From DATMXP01 sp964460935 (GTDB lineage Bacteria; Acidobacteriota; Terriglobia; Terriglobales; Acidobacteriaceae): a DNA stretch of 10,568 nucleotides. The stretch spans positions 1-10,568 of the forward strand of contig CAYWSM010000086.1 in assembly GCA_964460935.1 (NCBI GenBank), in the 5' to 3' direction. This document shows positions 6,231-10,568 of the stretch, one piece after another; the stretch's first letter is position 1, and every line of letters starts with the position of its first letter. A program made the translations under genes and the position numbers. Below the pieces are notes generated by a model that did not search any database, was not told the origin of the DNA, and saw only the letters and a program-made list of their open reading frames with translations.

Positions 6231-6285
6231 AAAAAAAAGAAAGAAAGAAGGAGCCGTCTCACGGGAAAATTGCAAAACGGCTCCT
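6231..6285 (-). terminator. Intrinsic terminator of the PEP-CTERM gene
   Basis: On the minus strand AGGAGCCGT (6285-6277) pairs with ACGGCTCCT (6257-6249) across a 19-base loop. It is followed at once by a T-rich run, TCTTTCTTTCTTTTTTTT (6248-6231). It starts 20 bases past the stop codon of the PEP-CTERM gene. The 9-bp perfect stem and the U-tract are a classical rho-independent terminator, so the TgpA-like gene downstream must have its own promoter. Confidence 0.9.
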
Positions 6286-6304
6286 GGTGAGTGGCAGCGC
6301 TTTG

Positions 6305-6907
6305 TCACGACGCTTTTGCTCGGCTACGCAGTTTCAGTGCGCCGAGAGCGCCGAAAGCCAGTAGCGTCAGAGAAGCAGGCTCCGGGGTGCCGATAAATGG
6401 TTGCGGAACACCATACGGGTAGTCCTCACCCGGGATCTTCCACTCGTCGCCCGGTTTCGGAATATAAAAGGTGTCTGTCGTCACATAGCTCTGGGAGTAC
6501 TGGTTGTCCCACAGACCCTTCCAGTAGCTATCGAATCCGGGGCCGGGGCCGCCGATCGCCAGTATCGTCCAGATATCGTCCTGGAGAGCCGTATTGCCTG
6601 GATTCAGCAGGATTTGATCGGCATACCAAGCCGCTTCATTCCACTCGGCTTTCGTCGGAGTAGGAAACGTGCCGTTGCTGGTGACGTTGTCGAGGTTGAA
6701 CGCGTTGATGTACCACGATTCGCCATTACTGTTTTTATTGTTCTGGGAAGCGCAGACCATCCACTCGACCGTGGAGTCCAGTTTCATCTGGTAGGGACCA
6801 GGGTCGCCGTAGGGATGGCTGATCAAGGTAAGGGTGTCTGCTGATGCAAGGCAGGTAAGCCCCGCACAAAAGACGAGAAGCGAGAGCGCGAAGAGGGTTT
6901 TCTTCAT
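6305..6907 (-). CDS. PEP-CTERM surface protein
   Basis: This 200-residue exported protein has a signal peptide (MKKTLFALSLLVFCAGLTCL, cleaved near ASA-D). Its C-terminal sorting signal of 27 residues has TPEPASL, a hydrophobic helix (TLLAFGALGAL) and the basic tail KLRSRAKAS. In PEP-CTERM systems exosortase/EpsH recognises this signal in the inner membrane and releases the protein to the surface or matrix. No exosortase is in the window. The central part (about 25-170) is rich in Trp, Tyr, Asn and Gly, with one predicted mature-region cysteine near residue 51; I do not recognise a subfamily. I took ATG 6907 as the start; a GTG directly before it (6910) is an alternative, and GGAG lies 9 or 6 bases upstream respectively. 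A strong terminator follows, so it is monocistronic. Confidence 0.88.
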   Translation of the reverse strand: MKKTLFALSLLVFCAGLTCLASADTLTLISHPYGDPGPYQMKLDSTVEWMVCASQNNKNSNGESWYINAFNLDNVTSNGTFPTPTKAEWNEAAWYADQILLNPGNTALQDDIWTILAIGGPGPGFDSYWKGLWDNQYSQSYVTTDTFYIPKPGDEWKIPGEDYPYGVPQPFIGTPEPASLTLLAFGALGALKLRSRAKAS

Positions 6908-6910
6908 CAC

Positions 6911-7286
6911 GAGTGTCTCCTATCGGCCAGTCTGGTACGACTCGATTCAGAAATCAGGCCCAGAAATATTGCATAACTAACACGATTGGGATTGGAGCCG
7001 CCCTTTGTTCGTCCCCTGGCCCGTGATGATGGATGGATTATGCTCGCGCCCCAAATTTCCCACAATACGATCGAGCACCATCTTTAGTTGCTGAATGCGA
7101 GTTGAAGGTGGCCTGCGACGGTGTGCTGTTGTTGCGGCGAATTACGCCGTCGTTTCGATATTGGCTGACGCCTCCTCAAAAGGTTTTTCCTTCCGTTTCG
7201 AGGTGAGGGAGGCCATGTCGCGATCATGCTACTGAGCTGAGCCAGTCTTTCGTGAAGAGTAGTTTTTATGTGGACGGATAAGGAGA
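6911..7286. other. Gene-free region between the PEP-CTERM gene and ffs
   Basis: This stretch of about 375 bp must hold the promoters of the minus-strand PEP-CTERM gene and the plus-strand ffs gene. For the PEP-CTERM gene I see only a weak extended -10 candidate (TGCAATATT on the minus strand, 6973-6965) with no -35. A GC-rich inverted repeat lies at 7116-7152 (CGACGG with CCGTCG), and an alternative inner hairpin GGCG/CGCC lies at 7136-7148. I found no convincing coding sequence on either strand; the longest open stretches are about 20 codons without ribosome binding sites. Confidence 0.5.
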
Positions 7287-7295
7287 TGGTAATAT
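7287..7295 (+). promoter_or_regulatory. Extended -10 promoter of ffs
   Basis: TGGTAATAT combines a TGn extension with TAATAT (five of six to TATAAT by position count is not reached, but the core TA--AT pattern is kept). Transcription would start near 7301, exactly where the first strand of the SRP RNA closing helix begins. No good -35 is seen, consistent with an extended -10 promoter. Confidence 0.55.
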
Positions 7296-7300
7296 GAAAA

Positions 7301-7408
7301 GTCGGGCATCGGTCTCACGCGTTACATTCCCGCCAACCCCGCCAGGTCCGGAAGGAAGCAACGGTAACGGGCTCTTGTTAGTGCAGTGAGGTAGCCGGTG
7401 TCCGGCTA
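7301..7408 (+). ncRNA. ffs: Signal recognition particle RNA, small bacterial type (4.5S)
   Basis: The universal SRP domain IV core is present: CCAGGTCC-GGAA-GGAAGCA (7343-7360) with the GGAA tetraloop at 7350-7353 and the conserved asymmetric loop that binds the Ffh M domain. The flanks pair as a long hairpin. GTCGGGCATCGG (7301-7312) pairs with CCGGTGTCCGGC (7395-7406) through Watson-Crick and G-U pairs, and TCTCAC (7313-7318) pairs with GTGAG (7386-7390). At about 106 bases without an Alu domain it is the short form found in most Gram-negative bacteria. With Ffh and FtsY it targets nascent inner-membrane proteins to the translocon. It has its own promoter and terminator. Confidence 0.95.
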
Positions 7409-7415
7409 TTTTTTT
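7392..7415 (+). terminator. Intrinsic terminator of ffs
   Basis: TAGCCGG (7392-7398) and CCGGCTA (7402-7408) form a 7-bp stem with loop TGT, followed by seven Ts (7409-7415). The stem uses the same bases as the 3' strand of the SRP RNA closing helix, so the terminator hairpin must refold after release. Confidence 0.85.
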
Positions 7416-7468
7416 GTGTTCAGGTGCCAATGTTCAGGCGTGGAACGTAGGCATTCGTCCCCGGACAC

Positions 7469-7497
7469 TTGAATCCGAGGGCGGCTGGGAACATAAT
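7469..7497 (+). promoter_or_regulatory. Candidate promoter of the small secreted protein gene
   Basis: TTGAAT (7469-7474) and CATAAT (7492-7497) are 17 bases apart and match the sigma-70 boxes at four and five of six positions. The predicted start near 7504 would leave a leader of only about 10 bases, just including the GGAGG ribosome binding site, which is unusually short and lowers confidence. Confidence 0.4.
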
Positions 7498-7514
7498 TTG
7501 GGCCGGAGGTCAGT

Positions 7515-7862
7515 ATGCGACTCACCCGCCTCCTTCTTGCCACACTGATCGTTCTTCTCAGTCCTCGCTCCGCTATCAGCCAGAATCTGCCATCAAAAGA
7601 TAGCTCTGCGCCTTCTCCGCGTGCGGATTATGTTCGCCCATGGAATGGAAATAGTGTGTTGAAGACAAAGCCCATCTCTCGAGGATTCTTTGTCGAGGAT
7701 CGCCAAAGAGACGACGATCTGTGCTTCGTCCTGCATACATTTGTCGTGGCCCGCGTAGACCCGGATTCGGACTACACCAGACCGATCGCGCATCGTACGT
7801 GCACGCCTGCGAATCACTTCCAGACGAAAGCAGCGGTAGCGACTCCGTCAACTCAGCGGTAA
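7515..7862 (+). CDS. Small secreted protein of unknown function
   Basis: This 115-residue protein begins with a signal peptide (MRLTRLLLATLIVLLSPRSAIS, likely cut before Gln23-Asn24). The mature part of about 92 residues is polar with two cysteines, Cys70 (DDDLCFVLHTF) and Cys96 (RTCTPANHF), which could form one disulfide. The pattern C-hydrophobic-VVARVDPDSD...C-P--F resembles a small secreted family I recall from acidobacterial genomes, with no known function. GGAGG at 7505-7509, 5 bases before the ATG, supports the start. It follows ffs after about 100 bases and has its own candidate promoter. Its end lies 119 bases before fabH, with no clear terminator; a small GCGC hairpin near 7880 lacks a U-tract. 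Confidence 0.72.
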   Translation: MRLTRLLLATLIVLLSPRSAISQNLPSKDSSAPSPRADYVRPWNGNSVLKTKPISRGFFVEDRQRDDDLCFVLHTFVVARVDPDSDYTRPIAHRTCTPANHFQTKAAVATPSTQR

Positions 7863-7921
7863 GTTCCCGCACCTGGCGCGGCTTCTCTGCGCGATGTCAC
7901 ACGCATGAAGTAACTGCCTCA

Positions 7922-7951
7922 TAGACAATCGTCACTGCAATCCCGCACAAT
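7922..7951 (+). promoter_or_regulatory. Candidate fabH promoter
   Basis: TAGACA (7922-7927) matches TTGACA at five of six positions, and CACAAT (7946-7951), 18 bases later, matches TATAAT at four of six. A start near 7958 gives a leader of about 24 bases with AGGAG at 7969-7973. This places the TTG at 7958 at the transcript start and favours the TTG at 7982 as initiator. Confidence 0.42.
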
Positions 7952-7981
7952 ACTTGTTTGCGTCATACAGGAGCGAACTCA

Positions 7982-8974
7982 TTGCCTAATCGCGTGAAGA
8001 TCTCTGCGCTCGGAACCTACGTTCCGCCGCGCATTCTCGATAACTACGATCTCGAAAAGATGGTTGACACCACGCATGATTGGATAATCGAGCGGACCGG
8101 AATCCGTGAGCGGCATCTGGTCGATAAGGGCGTGGCGACGAGCGATCTTGCCACCGAGGCGGCGAAGAAAGCCCTGGCCCAGCGCGGAATTCCTGCCACC
8201 GATCTGGAAGCGATCATCGTGGCGACGGTTACACCGGACATGATGTTTCCGGCGACGGCGTGCCTTGTACAGAACAAGCTGGGATCGCCGAAGGTCTGGG
8301 GATTCGACCTGATCGCCGCCTGTTCCTCATTCGTTTATGCCCTCCAGGTGGGAACGCAGTTTGTGCGCACTGGTATTCACAAGAAGGTGATGGTGATTGG
8401 GTCGGACGTGATGTCGTCGATCATCGATTACACCGATCGTGCCACCTGCGTGATCTTCGGCGACGGAGCAGGGGCGGTGATTTTAGAGCCTTCGGAGGAC
8501 GAGGGAATCGATATCCTCGACTTCGAGCATGAGATCGATGGCACCGGCGCCTGCTCGCTGTACATGCCGGGCGGTGGAAGCTTGAATCCTCCCACGCATG
8601 AGACGGTGGATAAGAAGATGCACTACGTGCATCAGGACGGTCAGGCGGTGTTCAAGTTTGCCGTGAAGAAGATGGCCGAAGTTTGCGAGAACCTGCTTTC
8701 GCGCAACGGCCTGACCGGCCACGATGTAGATTGCTACATTCCTCACCAGGCGAACCGGCGCATCATCACAGCCACGGCGGATCGCGTCGGGCTTGATCCA
8801 AACAAAGTAATCATCAACATTGATCGGTATGGGAATACGACATCGGGAACGATCCCTCTCGCCATGCAGACTGCCTTGGATGAACGCAAACTGAAGAAGG
8901 GCGACTTAGTGCTGCTGTCCGCCGTCGGAGCTGGATTCACCGTGGGAGCGGCCCTGCTGAGGTGGGGATACTAA
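7982..8974 (+). CDS. fabH: Beta-ketoacyl-ACP synthase III
   Basis: KAS III condenses a short acyl-CoA (acetyl-CoA or a branched starter) with malonyl-ACP, the first step of fatty acid elongation in the cytoplasm. The 330 residues keep the thiolase fold and the whole Cys-His-Asn triad: Cys114 (AACSSFVYAL), His255 (IPHQANRRI) and Asn285 (YGNTTSGTIP). FGDGAGAV and the C-terminal SAVGAGFTVGAAL glycine motif are also typical. I start it at TTG 7982 because AGGAG (7969-7973) lies 8 bases upstream and the product then begins MPNRVKISALGTYVPP, the usual FabH N-terminus. The open frame runs back to a TTG at 7958, but that has no ribosome binding site. No other fab genes or plsX lie in the window, so it stands outside a fab cluster. 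A strong terminator follows. Confidence 0.95.
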   Translation: MPNRVKISALGTYVPPRILDNYDLEKMVDTTHDWIIERTGIRERHLVDKGVATSDLATEAAKKALAQRGIPATDLEAIIVATVTPDMMFPATACLVQNKLGSPKVWGFDLIAACSSFVYALQVGTQFVRTGIHKKVMVIGSDVMSSIIDYTDRATCVIFGDGAGAVILEPSEDEGIDILDFEHEIDGTGACSLYMPGGGSLNPPTHETVDKKMHYVHQDGQAVFKFAVKKMAEVCENLLSRNGLTGHDVDCYIPHQANRRIITATADRVGLDPNKVIINIDRYGNTTSGTIPLAMQTALDERKLKKGDLVLLSAVGAGFTVGAALLRWGY

Positions 8975-9011
8975 ATCCGATAATTGGGTAAACAGTAATC
9001 GGTAAAGTGAC

Positions 9012-9045
9012 AAGGCTCGGTCTGTTGATCGAGCCTTTTGCTTTT
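9012..9045 (+). terminator. Intrinsic terminator of fabH
   Basis: AAGGCTCGGTC (9012-9022) pairs with GATCGAGCCTT (9027-9037), an 11-bp stem with one G-U pair and loop TGTT. It is followed by TTGCTTTT. It lies 38 bases after the fabH stop codon. Confidence 0.85.
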
Positions 9046-9097
9046 GGGCGCAAGATACGGATGGATCGATCGCCATCACTGGCGGGACAATCGAAGT

Positions 9098-9808
9098 ATG
9101 AGCGCGACGATCAGGAGCAAAATTCAGAATCTGGATTGGCCGACGATTGCTGCCGGTCTGCATGAGGGCGGATACGCACTAACTCCATCGTTATTGACTT
9201 CATCGGAGTGCAAGGAATTGATCGCGATGTATCCGGATGAGAATCGCTTCCGCAGTCACATCATCATGGCGCGGTATCGATTCGGATCGGGTGATTACAA
9301 GTATTTCAACTACCCGCTGCCCGAGATCGTGCACGAGTTGCGCCATGAGTTTTACTCGCAATTGGCTCCCGTGGCGAACGACTGGAATGAGAAGCTTGGA
9401 ATAGAGCAGCGTTTTCCGGCGCAACATGACGCGTTGCTGAAGCTTTGTCATCAACGGGGACAGAAGCGGCCCACGCCTCTCCTGCTGCATTACGAAACTG
9501 GCGATTACAACTGCCTGCATCAGGACCTGTACGGGGAAATTGCGTTTCCACTGCAACTCACGTGCTTTCTCAGCGGGAAAAACGACTACACCGGCGGCGA
9601 ATTCGTGCTGCTGGAGCAGCAACCGAGGGCACAGTCGAAAGCGGAGGCGATCGCTCCGGAACGGGGTCAGGTACTAGTGTTCACGACCCGGTATCGTCCC
9701 AAAAGAGGAAGCCGCGGTTACTTTCGCGTGAATGTCAGGCACGGAGTCAGCAAGGTCCAATCCGGAGTGAGATATACGTTGGGCATTCCGTTTCACGATG
9801 CCGAGTGA
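9098..9808 (+). CDS. 2OG-Fe(II) oxygenase family protein (COG3826/PF09859-like)
   Basis: This 236-residue protein belongs by its motifs to an uncharacterised 2-oxoglutarate/Fe(II) dioxygenase family. The iron ligands are visible: His141 and Asp143 (YNCLHQDLYGE) and His215 (VNVRHGVSKV). Arg225 (GVRYTLGIPFHDA) is the likely 2-oxoglutarate carboxylate ligand. RYRFGSGDYKYFNYPLP, RPTPLLLHYETGDYN and YTGGEFVLLEQQPR are blocks I recall from COG3826 proteins. The C-terminal core is complete and no membrane segment or signal peptide is seen, so it is cytoplasmic. The substrate is unknown. I chose ATG 9098; the frame opens earlier at 9038 inside the fabH terminator, which is not credible. The ribosome binding site is weak (GGGA), and a small hairpin (CGCCA 9071-9075 with TGGCG 9080-9084) lies before it. 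Confidence 0.88.
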   Translation: MSATIRSKIQNLDWPTIAAGLHEGGYALTPSLLTSSECKELIAMYPDENRFRSHIIMARYRFGSGDYKYFNYPLPEIVHELRHEFYSQLAPVANDWNEKLGIEQRFPAQHDALLKLCHQRGQKRPTPLLLHYETGDYNCLHQDLYGEIAFPLQLTCFLSGKNDYTGGEFVLLEQQPRAQSKAEAIAPERGQVLVFTTRYRPKRGSRGYFRVNVRHGVSKVQSGVRYTLGIPFHDAE

Positions 9809-9883
9809 AGCGGATTACTTTGGTACTCGGAACTCTTGGACACGGCCATGGGTTTCTTGTCGGCAAGCTGGGCGTGAGAGAAC

Positions 9884-10483
9884 ATGGAATCGGGTAACGT
9901 TGGCTACTATATGTCGAATTTCGAAGTACTTCAGGAGCTGTTAGGATTTGATTCACCCACGCCGGCCGGAGTCTGCGAAGCGATTTCAAAGGTCTTCCAG
10001 ATGCGGCCGACGGACGTGGGTCTACTCGCCTTGGAAGGCGATCATCTGAAATTTCTGTATCCGGCAGAACTGCAATCAGCGGGAGTGATTCCGCTGGCGA
10101 GTTCTGCTGTGGCAGCGCGGTGCGCGGGCGATCGAAAGTCGCTGTTGTTCAATCGCTTTCCTTTGGTTCCTCACCACACTGTCTTCGAGCGGATTCGCCT
10201 GAACAATGCTAAGCCGCTGGCGGAACTGCCAGATCCGATTCAGAAGCTGATGTCGGCGCCGATTGTCGGTAGCGATGGTGTGCTGCTGGGCGTCGTGCAG
10301 GTCTGCCGGAAGGGAATGACTCCGGTGATCGCAGGGCCGGATTTTACTGCGGCCGATCTGCGCATGCTCGAGACCGTTGCAAACCGGGTCGCGGTGATCA
10401 TGATGGCCGGATTCAATACTCGCCTCGAACCGCAGAGCGACCCATTGCGCTTTTCCAAGCGAGGCAAACAGGCGAACGCGTAA
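9884..10483 (+). CDS. GAF-domain protein
   Basis: The 199-residue product is essentially one GAF domain (about residues 12-175): an N-terminal helix (VLQELLGFDSPTPAGVCEAI), a beta strand GLLALEGDHLKFLYP, and the typical C-terminal core APIVGSDGVLLGVVQVCRKG followed by FTAADLRMLETVANRVAVIM. GAF domains bind small ligands or act as dimerisation and signalling modules; no output domain is fused here, so the ligand and partner are unknown. The last 25 residues are polar. The start is open: ATG 9884 has a weak GAGAG 3 bases upstream, while ATG 9911 (MSNFEVLQELL) matches where I recall acidobacterial relatives beginning but has no ribosome binding site. It follows the oxygenase gene after 75 bases with no terminator between, so the two may be cotranscribed. 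A stem-loop follows. Confidence 0.82.
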   Translation: MESGNVGYYMSNFEVLQELLGFDSPTPAGVCEAISKVFQMRPTDVGLLALEGDHLKFLYPAELQSAGVIPLASSAVAARCAGDRKSLLFNRFPLVPHHTVFERIRLNNAKPLAELPDPIQKLMSAPIVGSDGVLLGVVQVCRKGMTPVIAGPDFTAADLRMLETVANRVAVIMMAGFNTRLEPQSDPLRFSKRGKQANA

Positions 10484-10503
10484 ATCGTGCGTTTCTGATA
10501 AGG

Positions 10504-10525
10504 ATGGCCACCTTGCGGTGGCCAT
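10504..10525 (+). terminator. Stem-loop downstream of the GAF gene
   Basis: ATGGCCACC (10504-10512) and GGTGGCCAT (10517-10525) form a perfect 9-bp stem with loop TTGC, 20 bases after the stop codon. TCTGA (10494-10498) and TCAGA (10528-10532) can add an outer stem. No run of Ts follows, so it is at best a weak intrinsic terminator or an mRNA 3'-end stabiliser. Confidence 0.5.
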
Positions 10526-10553
10526 ATTCAGATAACCAAATATTCAGACAACC
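10524..10553. repeat. Short direct repeat, 14 bp with one mismatch
   Basis: ATATTCAGATAACC (10524-10537) and ATATTCAGACAACC (10540-10553) differ at one base and are 16 bases apart start to start. They lie just after the stem-loop behind the GAF gene, and may be a binding site or the edge of a repeat that continues past the window. Confidence 0.5.
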
Positions 10554-10568
10554 TGATCGTTACGGATG

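Noticed and set aside
7116..7152. GC-rich inverted repeats (CGACGG/CCGTCG and GGCG/CGCC) in the gap before ffs.
   Set aside because: The two pairings overlap and exclude each other, and no U-tract or promoter is attached; too weak to call a structured RNA.
7294..7389. A 31-codon reading frame with a perfect AAGGAG (7280-7285) 8 bases before its ATG, running through the SRP RNA.
   Set aside because: Its ATG overlaps the -10 box of ffs and lies upstream of the expected start of transcription. Its codons are fixed by the SRP RNA core and the peptide looks like chance sequence.
7880..7900. A CGCG hairpin between the small secreted protein gene and fabH, considered as a terminator.
   Set aside because: The stem is only 4-5 bp and no run of Ts follows.
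1..10568. A CRISPR array, insertion sequence, phage module, toxin-antitoxin pair or defence system.
   Set aside because: No regularly spaced repeats, transposase or integrase motifs, or known defence domains were seen; the clear genes are housekeeping or exported proteins.

Overview
The window looks like an ordinary chromosomal stretch from a moderately GC-rich bacterium, most likely an acidobacterium (Acidobacteriota, Terriglobia-like). The evidence is a PEP-CTERM surface protein, a small secreted protein and a GAF protein of types I associate with that phylum, an SRP RNA of the short bacterial type, and housekeeping genes set in separate short transcription units. The phylum assignment is inference from remembered family distribution, not from a search.

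Layout from left to right: (1) the first codons of an exported protein leave the window on the minus strand, preceded by a tRNA-Leu(UAG) gene on the same strand. (2) A plus-strand secreted protein with two DUF3011 domains converges on a minus-strand A-type Fe-S carrier (ErpA-like); a 12-bp hairpin terminator between them can serve both. (3) A plus-strand 91-residue two-pass membrane protein converges on minus-strand rimO; the 93-bp gap can fold into a three-way junction. (4) Upstream of rimO on the minus strand lies a DUF3488/transglutaminase/DUF4129 membrane protein (TgpA-like). (5) Next comes a minus-strand PEP-CTERM protein with a strong intrinsic terminator. (6) A 390-bp gene-free stretch leads to the plus-strand ffs gene (SRP 4.5S RNA) with an extended -10 promoter and a U-tract terminator. 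(7) The remaining plus-strand genes are a small secreted protein, fabH (TTG start), a 2OG-Fe(II) oxygenase and a GAF-domain protein.

Themes: ErpA matures Fe-S proteins, and RimO is a two-cluster Fe-S enzyme, so the two are functionally linked even though they are not in one operon. Several products are exported (the partial gene, the DUF3011 protein, the PEP-CTERM protein, the small secreted protein), and SRP RNA serves membrane-protein targeting. I see no CRISPR array, transposase, phage gene, toxin-antitoxin pair or defence system. I did not find a convincing new multi-gene system; the most interesting items are uncharacterised proteins and a few structured or repeated intergenic sequences.
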